Source: Thermus altitudinis (lineage in GTDB: Bacteria > Deinococcota > Deinococci > Deinococcales > Thermaceae). Taken from it: DNA of 62,686 bases. The DNA lies in contig NZ_JAKTNQ010000014.1 of the NCBI RefSeq assembly GCF_022760835.1, positions 1 through 62,686 of the forward strand, given 5' to 3'. Within the stretch, counting starts at the first letter, position 1. Every line of letters starts with the position of its first letter. Both the position numbers and the translations under genes were made by a program. Shown piece after piece: positions 54,362-62,585 of the stretch. The notes beneath the pieces were generated by a model. The model saw only the letters and a list, made by a program, of their open reading frames with translations. It made no database searches and was not told the DNA's origin.

Positions 54362-56167
54362 ATGAAGCCCTTAGCCCGGTTGCGGCTGGACCCTAAAGGG
54401 GTGGCCACGGTCCTCGAGGCCGACCCCTCCCTAGGCCTGGAGGGAAGCGGCCTCCCCTGCGCCCTCTTGGTCCAGGGACAGGATCCCTTCGGCCGCCCTC
54501 TTTGTCCCCGCTGCCCGGTGCAGCGGGAGCTTAGGCGGGGCGCCTACCGGGCCAGTACCCCCTTGTTGGTCAAGGGCCGACGCCTCCGTTGCCAGGGATA
54601 CCGGGAAGCAGGGAGCTTTTTGGTGGAGCTTTACCCCGAACGGGCCGAACCCCCGGACCTCCTCCTGGAGCTTTCCCGCTTAACCCAACACCTCCTGCGG
54701 AGCCCCGAGGGGTTTCCCCAAGCCCTCGAGGACTTCCTCCGTACCCTACGCCAAGCCCTGGGCATGGAGGCGGCCGAACTTTTCTTGATAGACCCCGAGG
54801 GACACCACGTGATCCTCACCGCCTACGAGGGCCTCCACCGCGAGGCCTTTCTGGAGAGGCCTTGGTTTCAACTGGGAGAAGGCTACCCTGGCATCGTGGC
54901 CCTTAAGCAGGAGCCGCTTTTCACCCATTCCCTTAGCGAAGACCCCCGGTACCTGCGGCAAAAGGTAAAGCAACTCGGCTACCAAACCTACATCTGCTAC
55001 CCCTTAGAGCTCCCCCAAGGCCTTATCGGGGTCCTGAATCTGGCCTCCCGCAACGCCGAGCTGGACCACCAGGAACCCTTGGAAACCCTCTCCCGCATCG
55101 GTCCCCTCTTCGCCAGCACCCTTTACACCCTCCTCACCCGGTTGGGAGAGGTGGGTTTGCAGGCCCTCCATCAGCACCTCTACCGGGGTGAGATTTCCGA
55201 GGCGCGCCTTACCCTGCTAAAAGAGCTTCAACGCCTGAGCCAAGCCACCGGGGTCCGCTTGGTGGCCCGAGGGGGAGAAAGGTGGGAACGGGGCCTTGTT
55301 CCCCAATGTGAGATGCGAAACTGCCCGGCTTGGCAGGGAGCGGTGGTGGGTTATAAGAACGGGCTCCCCGCGTGCCCAGAGGCCCAGGGGCGCCCCAGGA
55401 CTTGCTTGCCCCTTTGGGCCCGGGGGGAGGTGGTGGCCATGGTTACCTTGTTCCACGCCCGTCCCCCTAAGCCCGCCACCCGCCCGGCGGCCCCGACCCT
55501 TTGGTTCACCCGTCTAGCCATCCCCTTCCTTTTCCCTTCAGGGCAGCCAGACACCCCGTCCCCGGAGCTGGAAATCTACGCCTTGGGCCAGTTCCGCCTC
55601 CGGTACCACGGTAAGGAGCTGAGCTCTAGGGACTTTGGGCGGAGCGGGGCTTTCCAGCTTTTCAAGTACCTCCTGGCCAACAAGGACCGGGCACTTTACA
55701 TAGAGGACATCTGCGAAATCTTCTGGCCTGACCTGTCGCCAGACCGGGCACGGCAGGAGCTCTACACCCAGGTTTACCACATCCGCAAAACCCTTCCGGG
55801 TATTGTGGAGCGCGAAGGAGAGTACTACCGGCTCAAGCTTCCCGAAAACCGCTTCTTGGACTTTGAGCGCTTTGAGGAACTGATGCGCAAGGCCGACCTG
55901 GAGGAAGGCCTTTCTGCCTTCAAAACGCTCCGGCAAGCCCTGGAGCTGTACAAGGGTCCCCTGTATGGCGACGATCCCTATGGGGAATGGGTGGAGGGGG
56001 AACGGAACTACCTTCAGGACCGGGCCCTCTCTGGTTTCCTCCGTCTGGGTGAGTTGGCCGAGGCTTTGGGCTACCTGGAGGTGGCCAAAGAGGCCTACGC
56101 CAGGGCCCTAAGACTGGAGCCCTATCTGGAAGAGGCACAGCGGCGCTTGGCCACATTAAAGGGGTAA
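54362..56167 (+). CDS. dnrS: DnrS, GAF-domain transcription factor of nitrate respiration
   Basis: A 601-residue regulator. The N-terminus has a small Cys group (CPRCPVQ near residue 55). A GAF domain (about 100-260) follows. A second Cys-rich segment (CEMRNCPAW at about 315-325, then ACPEAQGRPRTC) has four cysteines that could sense NO or redox. Residues 400-500 are a SARP-like winged helix (LEIYALGQFRLRYHGKEL) and 510-601 a helical bacterial-activator/TPR domain. In Thermus, DnrS and DnrT together activate nar. It diverges from narC and is followed by dnrT three bases later. Confidence 0.9.
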   Translation: MKPLARLRLDPKGVATVLEADPSLGLEGSGLPCALLVQGQDPFGRPLCPRCPVQRELRRGAYRASTPLLVKGRRLRCQGYREAGSFLVELYPERAEPPDLLLELSRLTQHLLRSPEGFPQALEDFLRTLRQALGMEAAELFLIDPEGHHVILTAYEGLHREAFLERPWFQLGEGYPGIVALKQEPLFTHSLSEDPRYLRQKVKQLGYQTYICYPLELPQGLIGVLNLASRNAELDHQEPLETLSRIGPLFASTLYTLLTRLGEVGLQALHQHLYRGEISEARLTLLKELQRLSQATGVRLVARGGERWERGLVPQCEMRNCPAWQGAVVGYKNGLPACPEAQGRPRTCLPLWARGEVVAMVTLFHARPPKPATRPAAPTLWFTRLAIPFLFPSGQPDTPSPELEIYALGQFRLRYHGKELSSRDFGRSGAFQLFKYLLANKDRALYIEDICEIFWPDLSPDRARQELYTQVYHIRKTLPGIVEREGEYYRLKLPENRFLDFERFEELMRKADLEEGLSAFKTLRQALELYKGPLYGDDPYGEWVEGERNYLQDRALSGFLRLGELAEALGYLEVAKEAYARALRLEPYLEEAQRRLATLKG

Positions 56168-56170
56168 GGG

Positions 56171-56824
56171 ATGGACCTTAAGCAGGTTCCCCTGTTCCGC
56201 GATCTGGCCCTTGAGGACCTTAGGGCCTTGGAACAGGAAACCCGAGCTAGGCGGCTAAAGCGGGGGGAGGTGCTTTTCCTCGAGGGGGAGCCCGTGCAGT
56301 CCCTCTTCGTGGTGGAAAAGGGCCTCATCAAGGTGTACAAGCTGGACCCAGAGGGACGCAAGCAGGTGGTGTTGCACCTGGAGGGACCGGGGCGGGTCCT
56401 GGCCGAGGTGGCCCTATTCCTAGACCGGCCCACCTACCCCGCCAGTGCCGAGGCCCTGGAGGAAAGCCAGGTGCTGGCCATCCCCAAGGAACGCTTTTTC
56501 CAGTTGGTGGAGGCACGCCCTCCCTTGGCCCGGGCCTTAATCCGCTACCTGGCCCGCCGCCAGGGCCAGCTTCTCCATCTTTTAGACCGTTTGGTCTTCC
56601 ACGAGGTGCGGGAAAGGCTTTGCGAGTACCTGCTGGAGCGTTTTCATCAAGAGGGGCAAGGCTTTCCCTTACCCACTAATCCCGAGTTAGCTGCCCTTCT
56701 GGGCACCATCCCCGAAGCCATCTCCCGCAACTTAGGCCAACTCTATCGCCAGGGGCTGATCCGGCTCAAGGGACGGACCGTGGAAATCCCCGATCCCCAA
56801 GCCTTAGCTGGCCAAATCCACTGA
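56171..56824 (+). CDS. dnrT: DnrT, CRP/FNR-family transcription factor
   Basis: A 217-residue regulator. Residues 1-115 form the cyclic-nucleotide-binding-like beta roll (GEVLFLEGEPVQSLFVVEKG). A long dimerisation helix follows. The helix-turn-helix is NPELAALLGTIPEAISRNLG then QLYRQGLIRLKG. There are no N-terminal cysteines for an FNR Fe-S cluster, so any NO or oxygen sensing must come from DnrS or another route. It is the best candidate to bind the four ATGAC-N4-GTCAA sites in this island. Confidence 0.92.
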   Translation: MDLKQVPLFRDLALEDLRALEQETRARRLKRGEVLFLEGEPVQSLFVVEKGLIKVYKLDPEGRKQVVLHLEGPGRVLAEVALFLDRPTYPASAEALEESQVLAIPKERFFQLVEARPPLARALIRYLARRQGQLLHLLDRLVFHEVRERLCEYLLERFHQEGQGFPLPTNPELAALLGTIPEAISRNLGQLYRQGLIRLKGRTVEIPDPQALAGQIH

Positions 56825-56900
56825 GGGCCTTTCCGCAAGTCCTCTAAGCTCCTGGCCCTTCCCGGTCAAGGCAACTCCCGTTCACCTTTCCCACGAAACC

Positions 56901-57167
56901 CTACCCTTCCTCCAACACGTGCACGTTGGGCAGGGTCTGGGCCCACTCGCGGTTTTTCTCTATGTAAACCCTCCACTGCTCGGGAACGTCCTCCTCAGGG
57001 TAGATGGCGTTCACCGGACAGGCGGGTACGCAGGCCCCGCAGTCAATGCACTCGTCCGGGTGGATGTAAAGCTGCTCCCCGGCATCGTAGATGCATTCCA
57101 CCGGGCAAACCTCCTGGCAGGACCGGTCCTTAACGCCTATGCAAGGCTCGCAGATCACGTGGGGCAT
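56901..57167 (-). CDS. fdxA: Seven-iron ferredoxin (3Fe-4S, 4Fe-4S)
   Basis: An 88-residue ferredoxin, close in sequence to the known Thermus 7Fe protein. MPHVICEPCIGVKDRSC then QEVCPVECIY ligates the 3Fe-4S cluster, and CIDCGACVPACPVNAIYP the 4Fe-4S. The C-terminal stretch (VPEQWRVYIEKNREWAQ) is longer than usual. ATG 57167 is chosen because GGAGGTG stands four bases before it and known ferredoxins start with PHVICEP. An FNR-like site upstream suggests it supplies electrons in the nitrogen-oxide pathway. Confidence 0.95.
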   Translation of the reverse strand: MPHVICEPCIGVKDRSCQEVCPVECIYDAGEQLYIHPDECIDCGACVPACPVNAIYPEEDVPEQWRVYIEKNREWAQTLPNVHVLEEG

Positions 57168-57212
57168 AAACACCTCCAAGCCCCAGCCTGCCCCCTCGCC
57201 TACCCCCCGTCC

Positions 57213-57226
57213 ATGACCCGGATCAA
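57213..57226 (-). promoter_or_regulatory. FNR/DnrT-like site upstream of ferredoxin
   Basis: The 14-mer ATGACCCGGATCAA (plus strand) is one base from the other sites. The centre is 52.5 bp from the chosen ATG (57167). Class II spacing then places the transcription start at about 57178, just before GGAGGTG, leaving an 11-base leader with the ribosome binding site. The gap to the divergent redoxin gene (57180-57337) contains nothing else recognised. Confidence 0.62.
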
Positions 57227-57337
57227 GGGTAGACCCGGCAGTGCAGCCTCCATCTGAGCCGCCAAGGACCGCTCAAGAGGGTAAGCCCCTTGCTCGGCAT
57301 CACACTCCCAAGCTCGAGGAAGGAGGAAAATCTGGGT

Positions 57338-57733
57338 ATGGTCTCTCTGAGAAAACCCTTACCTCCCTATGCCCTCCTCACCCCAGGGGGGCAGAGGATA
57401 TACTTGCCGGACCTCAAGGGAAAGATCCTGGTTCTGCTGCGCGACCTAGGCCTAGCCTGGGCCTTGACCACACGCCAAGAGGAGCTTTCCGCCCTCGAGG
57501 CCCAAGCCTTCCTCCTTTCCCAAGAGGCTCGGGAAAGCCCCTTGCCCCTCCTTCTAGACGGGGAAGGAAACCTGATCCAGGCCATCCCAGAACAGGGCGC
57601 CTTGATCGCCGACCCCTTCCTGGAGGTCTACCACCTGGGCCCGGTGCAGGATGCGGAGGAACTCCTAGATTGGGTGCGCTTCGTGGGAGCCCAGTGCCCA
57701 GAATGTGTCCTGCCGGAGGCGGAATGGCTCTAA
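57338..57733 (+). CDS. Redoxin-like protein with C-terminal CxxC
   Basis: A 131-residue protein I recognise only in fold. PPYALLTPGGQRIYLPDLKG then ILVLLRDLG look like the start of a peroxiredoxin/AhpC domain, and LLLDGEGNLIQAIPEQGAL the middle. The peroxidatic Cys position holds no Cys. A pair, QCPECVLPE, lies at the C-terminus and might be redox active. ATG 57338 has a GAAGGAGGAAAA ribosome binding site. It overlaps the DUF488 gene by ten bases. Confidence 0.6.
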   Translation: MVSLRKPLPPYALLTPGGQRIYLPDLKGKILVLLRDLGLAWALTTRQEELSALEAQAFLLSQEARESPLPLLLDGEGNLIQAIPEQGALIADPFLEVYHLGPVQDAEELLDWVRFVGAQCPECVLPEAEWL

Positions 57734-58071
57734 AGGTCAAGCGCGTATACGAACCGCCCTCCCCGGAAGACGGGGTGCGGGTGTTGGTGGACCGCCTCTG
57801 GCCCCGGGGGCTTAGGGAGGAAAAGGCCCGGGTGGACTGGTGGGCCAAGGAACTTGCGCCCTCCCACGCCCTACGCCACTTCTTCGGCCACGATCCCCAA
57901 AGGTACAAGGAGTTCCTCCAGCGTTACCGAGAGGAGCTAAAGGGCAACCCCGCCTTGAAGCGCCTTAAGGCCCTAAGCCGGGAAAAGACCGTAACCCTCC
58001 TCTTTGGCGCAAAGGAAGAACGCTACAACAACGCAAGAGCTCTGCTAGAAATCCTGAGCCAGGAACCTTGA
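57724..58071 (+). CDS. DUF488-family protein
   Basis: A 115-residue small protein of the DUF488 family. VKRVYEPPSPEDGVRVLVDR then LWPRGLREEKARVDWWAKEL is its signature, with HFFGHDPQRYKEF and VTLLFGAKEERYNNA further on. The family has no fixed function; several members occur beside haem, nitrite or stress genes. It starts inside the end of the redoxin-like gene, so the two are translationally linked. Confidence 0.85.
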   Translation: MALKVKRVYEPPSPEDGVRVLVDRLWPRGLREEKARVDWWAKELAPSHALRHFFGHDPQRYKEFLQRYREELKGNPALKRLKALSREKTVTLLFGAKEERYNNARALLEILSQEP

Positions 58072-58085
58072 GCCCTTCCAGACCC

Positions 58086-58114
58086 TTGACGGGGATAGGA
58101 TCTCGGTGTATTAT
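58086..58114 (+). promoter_or_regulatory. Promoter of protoglobin-P460-marR operon
   Basis: TTGACG (58086-58091) and TATTAT (58109-58114) are 17 bp apart. An AAGGAG ribosome binding site lies nine bases before the ATG at 58138. GATAGGATC lies in the spacer; no clear operator dyad is seen. Confidence 0.65.
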
Positions 58115-58137
58115 TTAGGAGTCCTAAGGAGATAGCT

Positions 58138-58719
58138 ATGGAGATCCCCGGTTACCGCTACGGCGACCCTGCCCTCGCCCCTTCTCCCTTGAACCTCGAG
58201 GAGCTAGACCGGCTCAAAGCCGCCCTAATGTGGAACCCAGAGGACGAGGAAGCACTAAAACAAGCGGGCAAAATCCTAGAGGACCAGGTGGAGGAGATCC
58301 TGGACCTCTGGTACGGTTTTGTGGGCAGCCACCCCCATCTCCTGCATTACTTCACCGGTCCCGATGGTAAGCCCATTCCTGAGTACCTGGAAAGGGTGCG
58401 AAAACGCTTCGGCCAGTGGATCCTGGACACCTGCTTCCGTCCCCATGACGAGGACTGGCTCCGCTACCAGGAGGAGATCGGGCTTCGCCACCACCGCACC
58501 AAGAAGAACCAGACGGATAAGGTGGACTCCGCGCCCCAGGTACCCTTACGCTATCTCATCGCCTTCATCTATCCCATCACCGCCACCCTAAAACCCTTTT
58601 TGGCCAAGAAGGGCCACCCGCAGGAGGAAGTGGAGAGAATGTACCAGGCCTGGTTCAAGGCCGTGGTCCTCCAAGTGGCCCTCTGGAGCCACCCCTACTC
58701 CAGGGAAGGGGACTTTTGA
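58138..58719 (+). CDS. Protoglobin
   Basis: A 193-residue single-domain haem globin. IPGYRYGD at the N-terminus and ILDLWYGFVGSHPHLLHYF in the B-C region are typical. WLRYQEEIGLRHHRTKKNQT contains the proximal-side His pair in the characteristic E-x-G-x-RHH, followed by VPLRYLIAFIYPI and LWSHPYS at the end. Protoglobins bind O2, CO and NO. Encoded with a cytochrome P460 and next to nir genes, NO binding or removal is likely. It is the first gene of a three-gene operon. Confidence 0.9.
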   Translation: MEIPGYRYGDPALAPSPLNLEELDRLKAALMWNPEDEEALKQAGKILEDQVEEILDLWYGFVGSHPHLLHYFTGPDGKPIPEYLERVRKRFGQWILDTCFRPHDEDWLRYQEEIGLRHHRTKKNQTDKVDSAPQVPLRYLIAFIYPITATLKPFLAKKGHPQEEVERMYQAWFKAVVLQVALWSHPYSREGDF

Positions 58720-58732
58720 AGGGAGGTAGGAT

Positions 58733-59233
58733 ATGCGGACGAAGATACCGGTTCTCCTCGGCCTTGTGGCTTTGGGTCTATGGGTCCTAGCCCAGTACCA
58801 GTACGGTGGGAGCCGGGCTCAGCCTGCCCTTCCCTACCCGGAGGGCTTCCGCCTCTGGACCCACGTGAAGAGCATGGAGCTCAAGCCTGGCCATCCCCTT
58901 TACGAAAGCTTCGGCGGCCTGCACCACGTCTATGTGAACCAGGTTGGACTAAAGACATATCTGGACGGCAAAAAGAATCCTTTTCCCAAGGGCACGGTCA
59001 TCGTCTTTGACCTCCTCGAGGCCAAGGAGGAAGGTAACGCCCTCCAGGAAGGCCCTAGGAAGCTTATCGGGGTGATGGTCAAGGACCCAGAGCAATACGG
59101 TGCCACGGGAGGCTGGGGGTACTACGCCTTCGGGCCTGATAAAAAGCCCCTTAACATCGACCCCGCCTCCTGCCACAACTGCCACCAGGGAGCGGCCAAC
59201 ACCGACTACGTGTTTAGCGCCTTCCGACCCTAA
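58733..59233 (+). CDS. Cytochrome P460-family haem protein, exported
   Basis: A 166-residue protein. An N-terminal signal (VLLGLVALGLWVLAQ) is followed by the P460 domain: YPEGFRLWTHVKSMELKPG, then HHVYVN, GTVIVFDLLEA, and the C-terminal haem-c motif CHNCHQG with ANTDYVF. P460 enzymes oxidise hydroxylamine and NO; the related cytochrome c'-beta binds NO. Which type this is depends on the Lys cross-link and distal residues, which I cannot judge. It lies between protoglobin and marR. Confidence 0.88.
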   Translation: MRTKIPVLLGLVALGLWVLAQYQYGGSRAQPALPYPEGFRLWTHVKSMELKPGHPLYESFGGLHHVYVNQVGLKTYLDGKKNPFPKGTVIVFDLLEAKEEGNALQEGPRKLIGVMVKDPEQYGATGGWGYYAFGPDKKPLNIDPASCHNCHQGAANTDYVFSAFRP

Positions 59234-59242
59234 GATGAAAGG

Positions 59243-59809
59243 GTGGAGGCTTCGCAAGAGGAACGCCGCCAGGAAAAGCTTCTCGCCCTTTTAGAGCGCC
59301 TGGCCCAGGTGGAGCGGGCCCTCCTCACGCGGGAGGCCTTCCACCTAGGCCTTACGGCTTTGCAAGCCCAGCTTCTCCTGCACCTTTCCCAGAGGCCTTA
59401 TGGGGTGGTGGCCCTAGCCGAACTCCTGGCCCTCACCCCAGCCACGGTGAGCGAGGCCCTCACCAGCTTGGAGCGCAAGGGCCTTCTGTCCCGGGCCAAG
59501 GACGAGCAGGATGGTCGACGCTGGGTCTTAAAGCCCACGGTGGAAGGGGTTAAGCTGGCCCAGGCTCTAAAAACCTATGCCGCCCCCTTCCGCCAGGCCC
59601 TGGCCCAAATACCCCATCAAGAGGAGATCCTTTCCGGGCTCATGGAGCTCCTAGCAAAGCTGGTGCGCCAAGGAACGGTGCCCGAAACCGGCCTCTGCCT
59701 CACCTGCCGTCACCTCAGGCGGGAAGACGGGTTCTTTTGCTCCCTCCTTGGCCTGGCCCTCACGCCTTGGGACCTCCGCCTTGCCTGCCCAGACCACGCA
59801 CCGGCCTAA
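59243..59809 (+). CDS. MarR-family regulator with C-terminal cysteine cluster
   Basis: A 188-residue protein. A MarR winged helix (LTALQAQLLLHLSQRP, ALAELLALTPATVSEALTSL, RKGLLSRAKDEQDGRRWVL) is followed by a C-terminal extension with four cysteines: CLTCRHL at about 151-157, FFCSLLG at about 163, and LACPDH near the end. This set could bind an Fe-S cluster or zinc and so sense NO or redox. It probably controls its own operon (protoglobin, P460). The start is GTG. It ends four bases before the convergent nirJ-like gene. Confidence 0.82.
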   Translation: MEASQEERRQEKLLALLERLAQVERALLTREAFHLGLTALQAQLLLHLSQRPYGVVALAELLALTPATVSEALTSLERKGLLSRAKDEQDGRRWVLKPTVEGVKLAQALKTYAAPFRQALAQIPHQEEILSGLMELLAKLVRQGTVPETGLCLTCRHLRREDGFFCSLLGLALTPWDLRLACPDHAPA

Positions 59810-59813
59810 CCCC

Positions 59814-60941
59814 TTATCCCGCCGCAGGAACCTTCCCCACCCGTTCCAACCAAGCCGGGGGCACGTAGACGCACCGGGGCTCGCTGGCCAAATAGTCCCC
59901 GGTTTCCGCATAGGCCCTGGCCCGGCTTCCCCCGCACACATAGCGGTACTCACAAACCCCGCACTTCCCCTTCAGCAGGTCCTTGTTGCGGAGTTCCTGG
60001 AAAAGAGGGCTTTCCCGGTAAATGGCCAGAAGGGATTTCTCCCGGATGTTCCCAGCGTATACGGGAAAGAACCCCGAGGGAGCCACGTCCCCGGTGGCCG
60101 ATACAAAAACGAAACCATTGCCGTCCGTAACCCCCAGGCGGGAGTGCTCCATGCCGTCTTGGAAGTACTCCCGGTAGAGGCTCTCCCCCGCTGCCAAGGC
60201 CCGGTCCTGGCCTCCTTCTTCCTTACGCCTTTGCAACACCACGCGGCGGAAGTGATGGGCCTCGGTGGTCTTCACATGGAAAGGATAGGTCTGAGAAATC
60301 CCGTAAAGCCAGTGGAGCACCTCCTCAAACTCCCGGGCGGAGAGCTGCTTCAAAAGAACCCCGCGTCCCACGGGGATCAGGAAGAAAAGGCTCCAAAGAA
60401 CCACGCCTTTTTCCGCCAGGAGATCGGGAAGGGCCTTTATCTCTGGCCAGTTCTCCCGGGTGATGGTGGTGTTCACCTGTGTGGGAAGCCCCGCCTCCTT
60501 CGCCCAGTCCAAGGCCGCCAGGGTCCGGACAAAGGTGCCTTGCTCCCCCCGAAAGGCATCGTGGTTTTCCGGAGTAGCCCCGTCCAGGGAAAGGGCGAGC
60601 CGGGTCACCCCAGCCTCCTTGAGCACGAATACCCGCTCGCGGGTAAGGAAGGGGGTAGCCGCCGGGGTGAGTCCCACCTTAAGCCCCAGCCCCTTGGCCT
60701 TTTGGATAAGGAGCGTCAGGTCGGGGCGGGCCAAGGGATCCCCCCCGGTAAGGAGGAGGAGGGGCTTGGGGCGGTAGGTGGCGACTTCCTCTATGAGCCT
60801 TAAACCCTCTTCCGTGGAAAGCTCCCCGGGCAGGGGGTAGGGCATGGCCGAGGCCCGACAGTGGCGACAGGCGAGAAGGCAGGCGTTGGTCACCTCCCAG
60901 GCCACCAGATAGGGGTACAGGGCAAACTCGGGGCGTTCCAT
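59814..60941 (-). CDS. nirJ: NirJ-like radical SAM protein (haem d1 biosynthesis)
   Basis: A 375-residue radical SAM enzyme. NACLLACRHCRAS is the CxxxCxxC that binds the 4Fe-4S/SAM cluster, and LTGGDPLARPDL the GGDP SAM motif. A C-terminal auxiliary cluster is indicated by KGKCGVCEYRYVCGGSRARA and EPRCVYVP. NirJ, AhbC and AhbD share this layout; position next to nirS favours NirJ, which removes propionates to make haem d1. It has no ribosome binding site: -10 TACGCT (60953-60948) puts transcription at the ATG. An FNR-like site lies upstream. Confidence 0.82.
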   Translation of the reverse strand: MERPEFALYPYLVAWEVTNACLLACRHCRASAMPYPLPGELSTEEGLRLIEEVATYRPKPLLLLTGGDPLARPDLTLLIQKAKGLGLKVGLTPAATPFLTRERVFVLKEAGVTRLALSLDGATPENHDAFRGEQGTFVRTLAALDWAKEAGLPTQVNTTITRENWPEIKALPDLLAEKGVVLWSLFFLIPVGRGVLLKQLSAREFEEVLHWLYGISQTYPFHVKTTEAHHFRRVVLQRRKEEGGQDRALAAGESLYREYFQDGMEHSRLGVTDGNGFVFVSATGDVAPSGFFPVYAGNIREKSLLAIYRESPLFQELRNKDLLKGKCGVCEYRYVCGGSRARAYAETGDYLASEPRCVYVPPAWLERVGKVPAAG

Positions 60942-60976
60942 GAACTTAGCGTATCTGGCCGATCGGGTTTCAGGCC

Positions 60977-60990
60977 ATGTCCGGGGTCAA
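60977..60990 (-). promoter_or_regulatory. FNR/DnrT-like site upstream of nirJ
   Basis: The 14-mer ATGTCCGGGGTCAA (plus strand) differs from the consensus in one half-site position. Its centre is 42.5 bp from the ATG at 60941. With the -10 TACGCT at 60953-60948 this forms a complete class II promoter for a leaderless mRNA. Confidence 0.65.
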
Positions 60991-61029
60991 GGGAAACCAG
61001 CCGGGGTGGGTTGCCGCCCTCAAACGGCG

Positions 61030-61060
61030 AAAAACCAGGGGGAAGGACCAGCCTTCCCCC
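61030..61060 (-). terminator. Terminator of nirS
   Basis: On the minus strand, GGGGGAAGG (61060-61052) pairs with CCTTCCCCC (61046-61038) around a five-base loop, followed by TGG and TTTTT (61034-61030). It starts 16 bases after the nirS stop codon. Confidence 0.85.
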
Positions 61061-61076
61061 TCCCTAGCAAAAAGGG

Positions 61077-62577
61077 TCAGTAGATATCGTAAGCGGTATT
61101 GTACACGTTGAACTTGCCCGTGGGAGTACGCACCCAGTCCCCGGTGATACGGGCCTTCTCTTTAAGCGTCAAGGCGTCGTAGACCACGATGAAGGTAGGC
61201 GTGTCCTTGGAGCCCCAGGCGGAAACCCAGATCTCCGTCCCACCCTTGTTGAACTCTGGGTGTACCATGCGGGCCTTAAGCTCCTGGGCCCCTGGCACCT
61301 CCCAGCACTTGGCCACCTCCAGCGTGCGCTTATCTATGGCGCATAGACTAGCCGCAGCCTGGGGGCTTGGGCTCATGGGGAAGTCCACGATGACCCAAGG
61401 GCTACTGGGATGGGTTTTGATGAAGAGGTTCCGGGTGTAGGGCAAGGCGATCCGCTTGACCACCTTCCAGGCATACTGGGGATGCTTCTCGGGATCCACG
61501 CCCACCACCGTTACCTCGGGGCTACCGATATTCCCCGTGGCCCAAACCGGCCCGTAGGTGGGATGTTCCCAGTTGGATCCCCGGCCCGGGTGGGGCCTCA
61601 CCCCCGCCTCCACCTCGGCGGCAAACTCCCGGGTTTTGGTATCTATGACGATAAGCTTATTTACCGCGTTGGCCGCTACGATAAAGTACCGCTTTAAAGC
61701 CCAACCCTCATCGTGCAGGAATAGTTCCGTATCGATCATGGTGATGGGCATGGGCCGACCCTTCCTATCTAGCTGGGAGTAGTCCACTAGCCAGGTCTGA
61801 CCCGACTCCTTGAGGTTTACCATCCACTCGGGGTTGAAGTGGCTAGCCACGATGGCCGCCACCCGAGCTTCCGTCACCAGCTCTCCAGCTCCCTTGGTGT
61901 AAGAGATGGTGGAAACCATCTTGAGGGGCTCGAGGGTCAGGCCATCCAGGACCACCATAGGGGGCGGCCAGTAGCACCCTACCACCGCATACTTGTCCTC
62001 GTAACCCTTAAACTTGCTGGACTCGATGGACCGTGCATCCAAGCAGGGTTTGGACTCGGCCACCACCTGGGGCGGGTTCATCCAAAGATCGATGAGGCTG
62101 GCCCTGCCATCTCGTCCGATGGCCATAAAGTAGCGGCCCGTGGCCGAGGACCGCAGGATATGGGTAGCAAAACCCGTGGGCACAATGGTAATCAGCTCCT
62201 TCTTATCCCCATCGATAATGGCCACCTGACCGGTATCCCGTAGCACCTGGCCAAAGAAGTTCTGCCAGTTGCGCCCATGAAGGGGCCGGGTGGGCCGCTT
62301 CTCCGGGGGCACATGCACCTTCCAGGTCTTCTTTATCTCCTCGTAGGTGGGAATGGGTGGCGCAGGGGGTTACTCTAAAAGGAAGCGGGCCATGAGCTCC
62401 GTATCCTTCTCGCTCAGGATCCCTTGCCGTCCCCAGTCGGGCATCCCTCCGGGCAAGCCCCCAAATATCACCGCCTTCAAATACTCCAGGCCCTTTTCCG
62501 CCATCTTCTTGGGGTCCAGGGCTGGCCCCGTAGCCCCTTTGCGCAACACCCCGTGGCAACCGGCGCAGCGGTCAAAG
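61077..62577 (-). pseudogene. nirS: Cytochrome cd1 nitrite reductase, disrupted
   Basis: NirS reduces nitrite to NO in the periplasm. The haem-c part reads FDRCAGCHGVLRKGATGPAL just inside 62577; the d1 propeller fills 61077-62318 and keeps THILRSSATGRYFMAIGRDG, VASHFNPEWMVN, LFLHDEGW and the C-terminal TPTGKFNVYNT, so haem d1 and catalytic His positions look intact. Two lesions are seen. The signal peptide and first part of the cytochrome domain are replaced by an IS200/IS605-type end. A TAA (62372-62370) interrupts the frame between FLLE and PPAPP, exactly at the domain border, with the frame unchanged on both sides. One base change from GAA would explain it. Confidence 0.88.
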
Positions 62578-62585
62578 TGACGACT

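Noticed and set aside
61077-62318. A free-standing haem d1 protein starting at Met 62318
   Set aside because: The codons upstream, across the TAA, continue the NirS alignment into the cytochrome c domain in the same frame, and no ribosome binding site precedes 62318. It is a fragment of nirS.
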